Of a stretch of DNA of 64,000 nucleotides, positions 38,001 to 48,969 are shown one piece after another (position 1 is the first letter of the stretch; each line of letters opens with the position of its first letter). The stretch comes from Euonymus europaeus (Eukaryota; Streptophyta; Magnoliopsida; Celastrales; Celastraceae): assembly GCA_963580455.1 (NCBI GenBank), contig OY756970.1, positions 3,224,001 to 3,288,000 of the forward strand, in the 5' to 3' direction. Position numbers and translations under genes: made by a program. Under the pieces are notes generated by a model. The model searched no databases. It had not been told where the DNA came from and saw nothing but the letters and a program-made list of their open reading frames with translations.

Positions 38001-41000
38001 TTCTATAGATCTAGATTGGCTATTGTTTAAACTTTTTCTGGAATTTTTTTGCTTGGATTTTCGTTGCATCCGTTAACCTTAAATCTAACTTTTCATTTTT
38101 CTACAGTATCGATGAGCAGGTAGCTAAGGACATACAGTTAATAGATTCTATTGCAGAGAAACAGGCTATAATTTTCTCAGAGGAGTGCAAGCTCTTCCCT
38201 GCAGATGTACAAATTCAATCCATATATCCATTGTAAGATTTTTTCCCTTTTCTTTTCCAATCCAAAAAAGTGAGATTTTTTCCCCTTTCACGAATTCATC
38301 GTGTGCAATAGTTCCCTGTTTCAGCTTAGCTTATCTATTGTGAAATAACAGAAAATGTGATCAGAGACGTAAATACTTTCTTGTTATGCTTGCCCCTTTC
38401 TGGATGAACTAGGAAAGGTCTAGTTACTCTCACTTGAAGACTGTTGACTGTTTGTCTATGTTGCTGGTATCAGTAAAGTTTTATGCCAAATAATGGTGAC
38501 ATTTAATTGTTGCAGCTTGGTAACTACCATTTATTTTTCGAAATGATTCAGTATTTATTCTTCGAAGTTTGAAATAATACAGTATTTATTCTTCGAAATG
38601 ATACCATATTTTTCTTCATTTTCATATGCTTCTCCCAATTCTTCTGTTCTTCCACCTGGTTTCCCGCCTCTTTTAGACTGACAATTTGTTTGTCTCATAC
38701 TCCAATCTAAATTATACCAAAATGGTGGCAATATTATTTTTATTTGGCAATAGATTATGAATTTTCAATTGGTAAGAGAATGCGCTTCAGAATTCTGCTT
38801 CCTATTTTTCCAGCTGCATTTACTTCTGTTTGGCAACAAAGAATGGAAGGACAGTAAAACACTTTAACTGAACTTCATTGGCTAAACCTCCTTGCTTGAG
38901 CTTTCTAGAGTGTAAATCCATTTCATAGTCTGGGAATATGATCATTTCAAAGCATATATTCAATTCGTACATAAATGTAGTGAACTTTTACCATATATTT
39001 TAAATTTTGTCTTTTTTGAGTGATACTTTTACCAGATGTTGTAACATTCAGCTTTTTAATCAAAGTTCATTGCAGGCCAGATGTTTCTGAGCTGGAGACG
39101 AAGGTCGCAGAACAGTCAAAGATACTCTCTAGTTTTCAGCAAAAAGTTGATGATTTAGCATCTAAGGTTTTCTGTCTCTTTCTTTAGACTTCATCTCATA
39201 GCTTATATTTTGTTTTTTTATAAGAATATATTTTACTTGAACCTTAACCCATTCTTGTTTTCTACAAGAATGGGTATGCAGTTAACTGATACGCAGTATG
39301 CTAGTTGCTTAGTTAGTCGTCAGTCGTCACTGTACAAAAGTAGGTTTGAACTTATTTCACTAATAGTTTGCAGTTAAGTCAGCCTCACTTGTTAGTTGCA
39401 TAGTCTTGGTTGGAGAATTGGTCTGAACTCTGAAGTCAAATAGGACTCATAGATCCTTTTTTTAGAATCACGCTAGGCGTAAAGTTTTTTGGTCTGAAAA
39501 TACCCTGCTCGTAACTTTTTTGTGATGTTTATCTAAGCCTTGTTCACATGATACAACTGTCAAATGCTTCACCTCAATTTATTTAATCATTTTGCATATG
39601 TGTGCGTTTGCGTTTTTTTGGAGTCTTCATCTGTCTTAGGTATTTGATGGTTGAGGGTTAGCTTACCAGTGTTCTCAAGATCTCATACTTCATATTTAAT
39701 AACAGATCAAGAAAAATGTCGAGATTGATATTTAATAATATCGTAACTATACTTGGATTCTTACCTAGTAACTTCTAATCCAAATTTGTTCTGATCGGTC
39801 CAATAAGACAAATTATTCTGTTCTTGTCAATAGTTTCATTTTGTTTCCTAAGTTCTTCTGTCCTTATTGATTGGAAGCATATGCACTATTCTGTTTCATA
39901 TTTTTTTCATCCTTTCATTGTAGTTTTATTTGTGCCTTATTCACAAATATTCTCGTTTACTCAAATTTCTAATACTTTATGTCTTTATCATTGTCATGAA
40001 TTTTGGTTATTGTTATTTGTATTTCCTGATCTCTGTTATCTATTCTTCGTATGCTTACAATCCAGATGAGGAGTATGATGAGGTGGAATCTCAACTACGG
40101 GCTCATTTGGAATCTTTTCTGGAGACTGCAAGATCATTCAATACAATTTACACAAAGGTAGACTACTGCGTTTGCTTTCTATTCTATTTTTTAAATCTTT
40201 GTTGATGAATCATTTCAGCAACTTCGACACGCATTGTGAGAATTTTTCATTAAATTCTTCTAAAAATTCTTTCTAACATTAATAATAGTATCAGATGTTA
40301 CACAAATCTGAACTCATCTGCAATTTGTTTACCTCTAAATTGACTCTCAAATGTTTGCGGTAGCTACTTTGTTATAATATCACATCATGCATGTCATGAG
40401 CTGATCATTAAAAAATGCATGTGCCTCAGCTGATTTGTTTTTGGCACCTTTTATAGGAAATTCGCCCCTGGACCAATTGATGGAGGTGCCACAGCTTCAT
40501 GGATTTGGGCCAGCTGCCAATCGTTTGTTGGAGGCATACAACATGCTTTTGAAGGTATGTTTTCATTAATGTCATGTTTGTTTTCCTTCTCAATACATGT
40601 TGTTTGACCAGAATCCTACGAGTTTCAACTAAATAAGTCACAGGTTTGGTTGATTTGTACTTTTGAATATAGATTTCTTTTTTCTGAGTTGGATAGCTTT
40701 CATTTATCGCTTCTCAAGTTGAATATTTGGTCCTTATGTATGTTTCTTTTCTTATTTGCAAATATTGGATTGCTTGAAATGCATGATGATTCAAACTTCA
40801 AAGTGCTTTCTCTCTATAGTGGAGGATTATTTGTAGATAGACAACCTATGAACTCGGTCCTTTTGTTTGATGCCAATCTTAGTTTCGAATATTGGACGCT
40901 ATCAATGTTCTTTCTTCAGTTACCGAGTACATTGCATAATACATCTTATATTCTGCTGCAGTTCCTTGGGAACATGAGGAATCTTAGAGACTCTTATGCA

Positions 41001-41156
41001 GCTCTTGCTGTTGGATCATCTGAAACAGTCGCCGGTTAGCCTACTTCGGTCACGAGAATAATTTTTGAATGTGAGTCTGCATTAACGTTTTTGAATTGTG
41101 ATCTTGGAGTTCTATCTGTTTCCATTGCTCGTCAGCAAGGCAACGAAATGGCTTGA
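35013..41156 (+). pseudogene. AUGMIN subunit 7 (AUG7) gene with three lesions
   Basis: Nine exons are traceable: 35013-35143, 35526-35611, 36823-36884, 37861-37952, 38107-38232, 39076-39166, about 40050-40157, 40457-40554 and 40962-41156. They match AUG7 (plant NMP1 family, PF06694) throughout: [121 protein letters not shown]7 is a subunit of the augmin complex that recruits gamma-tubulin to spindle and cortical microtubules. Defects: exon 7 has no AG before it (CG precedes TATGCTTAC); exon 8 is 98 rather than 99 bases, a one-base loss after TGGACCAATT that creates TGA; exon 9 has TAG (41037-41039) where family members have an acidic codon, although the frame then continues sensibly to the TGA at 41154. 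Introns are retained, so this is not a retrocopy. Sequencing error could explain some lesions. Confidence 0.85.
36590..36730 (+). mobile_element. tRNA-related SINE in AUG7 intron 2
   Basis: GTAGCCCAATGGTAGA (A-box-like) is followed by GGTGCAACCTCC (B-box-like) and then GGGGTAACGTCTGC, CTGACCCCAACC, TTGTGGGAGTCTTGTG and TACCGG. This is the diverged 3' body seen in common plant Au-type SINEs (GGTAAGGCTGCG...GGGAGCCTTGTGCACCGGG). A pyrimidine-rich end follows. No clear target duplication was found. Confidence 0.65.
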
Positions 41157-41429
41157 TGATATATGTATAAAAAAAAGTGGGGGAAACTGCCTTGTTTAAT
41201 TCTTTTTAGTGTAATTTTGGAAATCCAACATATATCTTATCATAAAAATTATCAAATTTAGCATTTCTTTGAACTCGTTACTGTTTTTGTTTCATTACCC
41301 ACATCAATGACTTTGTTTATCTTTATATTTAAAGACTGTTATCGGTCAAGTTCACAAATTTCAATTTCCTTTGGTGTGTTGAATGCAATATTGATTGTAA
41401 TTTATATGTACGAAATTCGGCTATGTTGT

Positions 41430-42126
41430 AGGACCTAGATCTTCTGCCAAAGGTTAAATTTTTTTCATGGAGACTTTGTCACAATAATCTTCCTATCCGA
41501 GCTCAACCTGCGTAATAGGGGTTGTTCCTATCTGACGCTTGTCTTTTGTGTGGAGGCCATTCGGAATCGATTATTCATCTTTTCTATGATTGTGCTTGGT
41601 CATCTATCTGAATATCAATAGACTTAACTAACTTTATGCAGACACTTTCCCATGGCAGCTTCTTGGATTGGATTTCCAGCATCTTCTCCAATCTTACAAA
41701 ATCAGAGCAAGCAACTTTCTTTGCTTATGCTTATAATATTTGGCTAGCTCGCAATCGCCGCCTTCATGAAGCTATTGCCCCAGACAAGGAATCGGTCATT
41801 ATCAAATCTAAAGAGCTTCCGAAGTTCTCTTCCATGACCACTCTCTCCCACCATAGACTTGGGTAGGACATCTCCAATTCAATTTATCTCTTGGAAAGCC
41901 CCGGGTCCTCACTCCTTCAAGGTAAATGTGGATGCTTCTTGGATTTCTAATTGTGAGCCTGCAGGGGTTGGAGCAGTTATTCGCGATCACCTGGGGAACG
42001 TTACCCTCTCTGCTCTCAAGCAAATCCATGGAGCTGGTGGAAGTATAGGAGCTGAAGCTATGACCTTTTTGTATGGAGTCCACTTAGCCATCTCTGTTAG
42101 CTTATCTATAAGTAATAGAAAATAAA
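41430..42126 (+). mobile_element. LINE 3' fragment: zinc-binding RT tail and RNase H
   Basis: Shifting frames encode LPKVKFFSWRLCHNNLPIRA, LCGGHSESIIHLFYDCAWSS (the zf-RVT Cys/His pattern, PF13966), then FFAYAYNIWLARNRRLHE and an RNase H start, FKVNVDASWISNCEPAGVGA through VIRDHLGNV (PF13456). Frameshifts and stops separate the parts. The RNase H domain breaks off at about 42126, before its middle, and the foldback element follows. Confidence 0.8.
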
Positions 42127-42194
42127 TAGTAGTTGGGTTTGGGACTTTAGGCTTGAGCCTGACCTCTGGTCAAGCAGGTCAAATACATTAGAAT

Positions 42195-43320
42195 ATTTTC
42201 TATTCTAAGGGAATCGGTATCCCCACCCACTTGAAAGGAAAATGGTAGTTAAACCCTGCTTTTTAGTAATCAAATCTCCACATTTTTAATAATTTTTTTA
42301 CATCTAAATTAATTTCATAATCTTATTTTATTATGATTTAACTACTTTTGTCTTAATACCTATTTTACCCTTATGTATTAGTAACTATATCCACATTTTT
42401 AGGAACCTTACCCCTGGTTTACATTTGTCTAATAATTATGAACAAAATCATTTTTATTGTAATATATGTTTTATAAAATTTCTTTAAATACTTAGATTTT
42501 GTTTTTCTTAATAATTTTTGTAAAATAAAAAATTTATTTAAATATTTTTTTTTGTATTGTTAACTTTTTTTACTAAGATATCATTTCGTTTCGATGTTTA
42601 CTGATTTTTTTATTTGTATTTTACCATGTTTATTAACATTATTTTTCATAAATAAAAATAATACTTTACGAATGAAAATAAATTGGAAAATGCAGAAAAA
42701 AATCAGTAAATATCAAAACAAAATGATACTTTAGTAGAAAAAAAAGTTTAACAATACAAACAAAATAATTTTAAATAATTTTTATAATTTTACAGTAATT
42801 ATTAAGAAAAAAAATCTAAATATTAAAATAAATTTATAAAATATACATTATATATAAAAGTAATTTTGTTCATAATTATTAGACAAATGTGGGTCAGGGG
42901 TAAGGTTACTAAAAATGTGGTTATAGTTACTAATTGAAAAGGGTAGAATAGGAATTAAGGCAAAAATAGTTAAATCATAATAAAATAAGATTATGACATT
43001 AATTTGGAGGTAAAAAAATTATTAAAAAAATATGGGGGGTTTGTTTACTAAAAAGGAGGGGTTTAAATACCATTTCCCCACTCAAAATAGATTTTACACC
43101 CACTTCTCAATTAAATCGCTTTGTTTTCAGTGCAAAAATTATTTTATTTGATGAATCATGAAAATTAACATTTATAATAATATGGTCAAAAATGGTATAA
43201 ATGATAGTTTACATGATTCATCAAATAAAATAATTTTTACACCGAAAACAAAGTGATTTAATTGAAAAATGGGTGTAAAACCTTTTTTTTGGGGGATACC
43301 AATTCCCCTATTCTAATACA
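42195..43320. mobile_element. Large foldback element with nested hairpins
   Basis: Outer inverted ends: AGGGAATCGGTATCCCC (about 42209-42225) and GGGGATACCAATTCCCCT (about 43293-43310). Inside, a left arm of about 420 bp (42233-42650) is mirrored by a right arm (42660-43075). Matching blocks include AAATGGTA.TTAAACCC, TCTAATAATTATGAACAAAA, CTTATTTTATTATGATTTAA and TTTACTGATTTTTTT. A second, smaller hairpin (43091-43278) sits between the right arm and the right outer end. There is no coding capacity. Confidence 0.85.
43091..43278. repeat. 188-bp hairpin nested in the foldback element
   Basis: TTTTACACCCA at the left pairs with TGGGTGTAAAA at the right. AAAATTATTTTATTTGATGA pairs with TCATCAAATAAAATAATTTT, leaving a loop of about 40 bases. 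Confidence 0.9.
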
Positions 43321-43740
43321 AGATTTGAAATTACGGAGTATTTGATTGACATTTAGAGGGTGTAGTGAGAGTGGAATGAGGGTGAGAATCATCTTTTCTT
43401 TTCTTTTTTTCTCGTTAGATTTTGAGATGGTGTAATCTCAAACTCTTTCCACCCTCTATTCGCCCTTATAGAGAATTAGTCATACTCACCAAAATAGTGA
43501 GGAGTTATTCTCTATTGTGGAGAATATATTTTAATATACAAAAAACTATATATTCTCATTACAAATTGAAATTTTAAGCGGACATCGAACCAAAAAACCG
43601 AATGAATGCTCCATCATTTGCCCCCCAAGTGTGGCTATCACAATTGTTGAGTTTTTCAATCTATCATCTATGGGACATTTTTTTATTATTATTTGAAGTG
43701 ATTATAATTTAATATGAATTGTCTTCTTAAGTTTACCATT

Positions 43741-43841
43741 GACTTGCGAATCCCTTGTAGCTCATTTGGCAAACTGAATCGGATGTAATATTGAACCCCG
43801 AGTCTGAGCCACACCCCCCTTTCCTTATTAAAAAAAAACAG
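43741..43841 (+). mobile_element. Very short SINE, copy 1 (~101 bp)
   Basis: It is flanked by the near-exact target duplication AAGTTTACCATT (43729-43740) / AAGTTTATCATT (43842-43853). The A-box-like TAGCTCATTTGG is followed by a B-box-like ATTGAACCC and the body GAGCCACACCCCCCTTTCCTTATT, and ends in an A tract. The same family is found at 57165-57259. Confidence 0.75.
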
Positions 43842-44036
43842 AAGTTTATCATTCATTTGTATACTGCTTTAATTATTGTGAGGTGACAACAATTTTTAGC
43901 GTTTTGCTCTATATGTGCTGGGGTTGAAGTTAGAGATAAGCCTAAGGTGTGAGGCCCATCTCGACCTGGCTGCATCCTCGGGTCTCCACTCTCCACCTTG
44001 ATTTCCTAGTTGCAGTAAACGTCTCTTCCATGACTC

Positions 44037-44054
44037 TCTCTCTCTCTCTCTCTC
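44037..44054. repeat. (CT)n microsatellite
   Basis: Nine CT units upstream of the protease gene. Confidence 0.95.
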
Positions 44055-44359
44055 AACCGATTCTATTCTCATTGTATATTACATTGAAATTTAAGTGAAA
44101 ATTTATTGACATAATCATTGCATTCGCATACATAACGTCCGAGTGTTCACTAATTAAGGCCAAAATATATATTCTCTCTCAACTGATTCATCCTTAATTT
44201 TGTAATCTTAAATAATGAAAATAACTATTCGATATATAAGGATACGACTTTTAATATCTTTTGATTCAAAAAATTTCAAATAGTCAATTTGTTCAGCTGA
44301 TTTGAATTCTTTCATTGTCTGAAAGGAATTAATCACAGCACTAATCACTCCTTTTCCCA

Positions 44360-44361
<2 letters not shown>

Positions 44362-44399
<38 letters not shown>
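44362..44399. repeat. (TA)n microsatellite in a protease promoter
   Basis: About 19 TA units ending some 63 bases before the protease ATG, probably close to or replacing the core promoter TATA region. Confidence 0.95.
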
Positions 44400-44402
<3 letters not shown>

Positions 44403-44461
44403 ACATAACCGATATCTACGTACATGTATTCATCGACCATTCACAAGTTCTCCGTACAACA

Positions 44462-45811
44462 ATGGCTTTCTTTGCTAGTACTAACTCTCCCTCTCTTTTC
44501 TCCTTTGCTTTTGTCATCGCATTGTCCATTCTGAGTCTCTTCACAGAGGCTTACAATGGTGGTGGTTTCACCGTCGATCTAATCCACCGTGACTCGCTAA
44601 ACTCTCCCTTGTACAACTCTTCCGAAACACCCTCCCAACGCTTGACCAAATCTCTGCGTCGTTCCTTTCGTCGAGCCAATCGGTTCAACCCTAGTAGTTC
44701 ATCATCATACTCTCCAAATGCAGCTGAGTCCGATGTTCTTGTGGACCACGGCGAGTATCTCATGAAATTTGGGATGGGAACTCCGCCGGTTGAAATTGTG
44801 GCGGTGGCGGATACAGGAAGTGACCTTATATGGACGCAATGCAAGCCTTGCTCTCAATGTTTCAACCAATCCAGTCCCATTTTTGATCCAAAGTCTTCAA
44901 AGACTTACAGAGACATCTCTTGCTCTTCGAACCAATGTCAATCTCTCCGCGACACTTCTTGTAGCGAAAGCGGTAAAGCTTGTGAGTACAATATTAGATA
45001 TGGTGATAGTTCTTCCAGTACTGGAAATCTTGCAATTGAAACAATCACTTTGGGCTCCAGTTCAGATGGCGGTCGGCCGGTTGCGCTTCCGAAAAGCATC
45101 ATCGGATGTGGACACAACAATGACCTATTCTACCATAGAAAGACCTCAGGGATTGTTGGACTTGGAGGTGGTGCAGTGTCACTTGTTTCCCAAATTGGTT
45201 CTGGCAAATTCTCCTACTGTCTATTGCCACTTTCGGATTCTGATACGAATAGTACAAGCAAGTTGAGATTTGGAGAAAGTGCTGCCGTTTCTGGTGATGG
45301 CACAATCTCTACTCCATTGGTTTCAGGAGGAAGAGGAATGGATACATTTTATTTTCTTAAACTGGAAGCAATTAGCGTTGGAGATGAGAGAATAGACCTC
45401 AATGGTTCTTCCACCGGCGGGGAAGGTGAGGGTAACATTATTATTGATTCAGGCACTACATTGACATATTTGCCACATGACTTCTACTCCAGTTTTGAAT
45501 CCGCAGTGTCTCGTAAGATCGACGCGAAAAAGACCGATGATCCATCGGGTACTCTGAGTCTCTGCTACGAGGCTGAGACCGAGGCCGATTTTGATGCTCC
45601 TGATATCACAGTTCATTTCACCAATGCAGATGTGAAATTGAGCAGTTCCAATAGTTTTGTCATGATTTCTGAAGGTGTTATCTGCTTAGCTTTCAGCCCT
45701 AACCAGGATCTCTCAATATTTGGCAATTTGTCTCAAATGAACTTCCTGGTAGGCTATGATCTTGAGAAACAGACACTATCATTCAAGCCTACTGATTGTA
45801 ACAATGCATGA
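44462..45811 (+). CDS. CDR1-like secreted aspartic protease (intact copy)
   Basis: An intronless frame of 449 residues. A signal peptide (residues 1 to about 30: FSFAFVIALSILSLFTEA) is followed by the CDR1-type propeptide start GGGFTVDLIHRDSLNSPLYN. The catalytic motifs are DTGSDLIWTQC (Asp at residue 117) and IIDSGTTLTYL (Asp at 329). Y180 in RYGDSSSSTG fits the flap. The Cys-rich N-terminal insert (CKPCSQCFNQ and later Cys residues) and the absence of a plant-specific insert place it in the nepenthesin/CDR1 group (TAXi_N PF14543, TAXi_C PF14541). Arabidopsis CDR1 acts in the apoplast in disease-resistance signalling; the same role here is inferred. Asn-X-Ser/Thr sites suggest glycosylation. 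It is transcribed opposite to its two relatives at 49 and 54 kb and is more diverged from them. Confidence 0.95.
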   Translation: MAFFASTNSPSLFSFAFVIALSILSLFTEAYNGGGFTVDLIHRDSLNSPLYNSSETPSQRLTKSLRRSFRRANRFNPSSSSSYSPNAAESDVLVDHGEYLMKFGMGTPPVEIVAVADTGSDLIWTQCKPCSQCFNQSSPIFDPKSSKTYRDISCSSNQCQSLRDTSCSESGKACEYNIRYGDSSSSTGNLAIETITLGSSSDGGRPVALPKSIIGCGHNNDLFYHRKTSGIVGLGGGAVSLVSQIGSGKFSYCLLPLSDSDTNSTSKLRFGESAAVSGDGTISTPLVSGGRGMDTFYFLKLEAISVGDERIDLNGSSTGGEGEGNIIIDSGTTLTYLPHDFYSSFESAVSRKIDAKKTDDPSGTLSLCYEAETEADFDAPDITVHFTNADVKLSSSNSFVMISEGVICLAFSPNQDLSIFGNLSQMNFLVGYDLEKQTLSFKPTDCNNA

Positions 45812-46300
45812 ACATTAGTAGTAGTTCATGGAATGTAGGGTTTCTATTATTTGTTCCTATGGGTATTTAATTAAGTTTATGAATATGTTATAAATAAATT
45901 TTTAGCATTTTTTTTACATGAAATCTTTTGATGATAATATTTTATTAATGTCAAATGCGAAATAAATTCTATAAGTGATATAAGAATCATTATTTGATTC
46001 TGCTAATTAAAAAGTTAAAAGGGAAATGTGGAAATCAAAATTAATTCAATTCCTTATAAACCCTAAATGGCTTTTGCAATACCGATCCACTGAATATTTT
46101 TGTCACCAAACTCCCTCAAAAATCTTTCCATTCGTAAATAATTTTCTCTTCAAGTAGTGATGGTTCTTAGAAAAAGTGATGCACACACATTACTAATTAA
46201 GGTAGTCCACAAAGTCAATAGGAACAGAAATAGGTCATATAAATAATTAGATATATATATATATATATCATATAATTGATTACTAACTAGGGTTCTAACT

Positions 46301-46471
46301 AATCCTAGCTTGTATCTTTAAAGTTTATTGCTTAGTTAGGTTTCCTTTAAATCTTATTGATGAATTTCTCATTGTTATGGGTTACGGTTTTAAGCCCCCC
46401 ATTGTGAACCCCCGGAGGAGGGTTGTTCTTCTCCCCTTATGATATAAAATAAATCATTTATTTTTAAAAAA
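46301..46471 (+). mobile_element. 5'-truncated LINE tail with exact 16-bp target duplication
   Basis: AACTAGGGTTCTAACT occurs exactly at 46285-46300 and again at 46472-46487. Between them lies 171 bp containing CCCCCCATTGTGAACCCCC, GGAGGAGGG and a terminal A-rich tract. The same 3' motif ends the RNase H-bearing LINE at 47.09-47.17 kb. Confidence 0.85.
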
Positions 46472-46559
46472 AACTAGGGTTCTAACTTCTAATAATAATT
46501 TTTTTTCTGTATTTATATTAAATAAAATAAATGTAATAATAATAAAAATGTAATATTAA

Positions 46560-47180
46560 GAGATAATTATTTCATGGCAGCTTTTTCCAGTTATTTTGGG
46601 AATAATTCCATTACATGGGCTGAAATGAATGTTGTCCTTGAGGTTATTACTTTGGGTATCTCTATGGGTTTCAATCACATTTTTGTGGAATCTGACTCAT
46701 TGATTGTCATTAATATTTTGTGTAATTGCTCTATCTGTCCATGGACTCTCCAATATCTCAAAAGGGAAATTGAGCATTGCTGCTATAATATAAATGTTAA
46801 TTTTAAGCACATATTTAGAGAAGTTGTTAACTGCTGCGCTGACCTGCTGGCTACTCAAACCTCCCAAAACAATGCGTCTGTCTCTTATTTCAGGTACAAT
46901 GATCTTCCCACAAAAACTAAATGATTCATACAAATGGATTTTATGGGTATTCCTTCTATGAGAGTTACAAAGGCTTAGGTTTCTAGTTTTGTGCCTCTGT
47001 GTTTTTTAGTTCTCATGTTAAGATTTCTTGTCATTGTTTTCTTGTTTTTTGTCTTATTGTTCGGCTTTTGCCTCGTCTTGATGGGTTAGGTTTGGTCCCC
47101 CCATTGTGAGCCCCCTTAGGAGGGCTTTTCTCCTTCTCATTTTGATATATAAAAATAAAATTTTCAAAAAAGAAAAAGAA
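46560..47180 (+). mobile_element. LINE 3' fragment: RNase H end, 3'UTR and A tail
   Basis: The frame 46574-46924 encodes an RNase H C-terminal half (ITWAEMNVVLEVITLGISMG, FNHIFVESDSLIVINIL, FKHIFREVVNCCADLLA). VESDSL and the HIFRE..N..AD block are typical of plant LINE RNase H. The 3'UTR carries CCCCCCATTGTGAGCCCCC and GGAGGGCTTTTCTCC and ends in A-rich sequence at about 47180. It overlaps the RNase H of the 41.4-kb fragment slightly and so comes from a different insertion. Confidence 0.8.
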
Positions 47181-48960
47181 AAAAAGTAGTATGTTAGAGT
47201 TCCGAACTTATTATGTAAAACCCTTGAACTTTAGGGGTGAAATTAAAAATGAAAGTTTGGACAAAATCAAATGAACAATCAAGTTTTGTGGAGGAAAACC
47301 TGAATTTTAGAAAACAGTGAGTAAATTGAAGTATATAAGAAATATCCAAAATACCTAAAAATAGGTATTTATAGCTATGATTCTTCCTTTGAAAATACGT
47401 AGCTGTATATTCTCTAAAAGCCTTACAAAATCTATTGTAGAATCAGCGGTCGCTCATTATGCTAAAGTTCTTGTTCATATAAATGGAGAATTGCACATGC
47501 TGAAATGTCTACAGTTATCGTTATTGGAGAGTCATATGGTGGATGCAAGATCATATATGGTCTGTAAAAAAAATAAATTAAGTTATGATATTGTATTTTT
47601 ATTTTCCTAGCACTTGCTAAAAAATCTGTTTGGAGCATGTAAATTCTCTACTACAATGACTAATAAGACTAATTGTAAGCGCACAAATCACATAAGTAAT
47701 AAAATAATGAAAAGATTATCATTCTCATGAGTAATGATTGAATAGTTGATGATTACCCATTGTAATTAGCATTAACTCTATTTAAAAAGTTGAATAAGTC
47801 CATGATTTTACTTATAAACTAACAGAAAGCTATTTTAAAAGAATTGAATATTTGATGATTACACGTGCAGAAGACATATCTATAAGTGACGTTGTTGATT
47901 TAGAGAGAGAAATAAAAAAATCCAATTTGTTGATATTATAGTTGTTTTGGATCTGTCGATATTATATATGTTTTGACTTCTTATATGTGTTTAGATATAC
48001 TAAAATAAATCTATTTAAATAAAATTTTTGTATTTTGTAACCTTCATTATAACAATATTTCTAAATGAAATTCAATTCAGTCTTCAAATAGATAACATTT
48101 TAACAAAGAGAGATAACATATAACAAGACATATACAATAAGACTACTAACATATCAGCAAGTTGAAACATATAATATATCAACAAATCCCAAATTCGCAT
48201 ATATTAGAAACATATAAAAAAAAACCCTCAAATAATTGGGGATTTTTTGGATTACAAACTTTTTCAAAAAGACTAAATGAAATATAAAGTCCATGTAAAA
48301 GACATTTCGCCAAATAACCCTAGTTTTTATTTGTGATGCTATTATGTTATGCTATTAGTAGATTTCATCTATTTTGGATATTGTTTTTGGATTGATGAGC
48401 TTTATATGTATTAGATTATTAAGAACGATTTTATGTAAGGATGAGATTTAGTAATTTTTTATCATTTTATTACCATAGAAACATTGTTAAAAAATAAAAT
48501 AATTAAGAATGTTATTGTTTTAGTTAAGGGTAATTTAGACATATTATCACAAATATTATATTATCATTTTTTCTAACAATAAAACAAACACTGTATTATA
48601 GAAAAAATATGTCATACAAGCTTAATACCTTTTTTTTTTTCTTCCAAACATTAGATATCATTAAATTATATAATATTTATACAATGATTAACTTATACAT
48701 TTGATAACAATATTATACTATCATAAACGACGTCCCAAACCACTTTTAGTTTTCAATTTTAGAAAACACGAAAAATATTAAATATTAAAAAATAAATCGA
48801 AAAAGGGGAACGGAGAGAAATCCGAAAAACAAATAACACAGGAATCAAAGAAAATAACAAAAAAAAAAACCAAGCGGACCTTTTAAACCTAATAAAAATG
48901 ACAAGCACATGCATTGCATATATGAAATGCTTATGACTAGCAGCAAAACAATATGAATCA
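47181..48960. other. Gene-free interval before the protease duplication
   Basis: AT-rich with short frames. 48230-48320 is the second copy of the repeat end seen at 4755-4860. Nothing else recognised. Confidence 0.6.
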
Positions 48961-48969
48961 ATGCAAAAT

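Noticed and set aside
39924..40205. An open frame running into AUG7 exon 7 that would add about 40 hydrophobic residues
   Set aside because: The extra part is T-rich intron-like sequence with no counterpart in AUG7. The exon is better read as starting near 40050.
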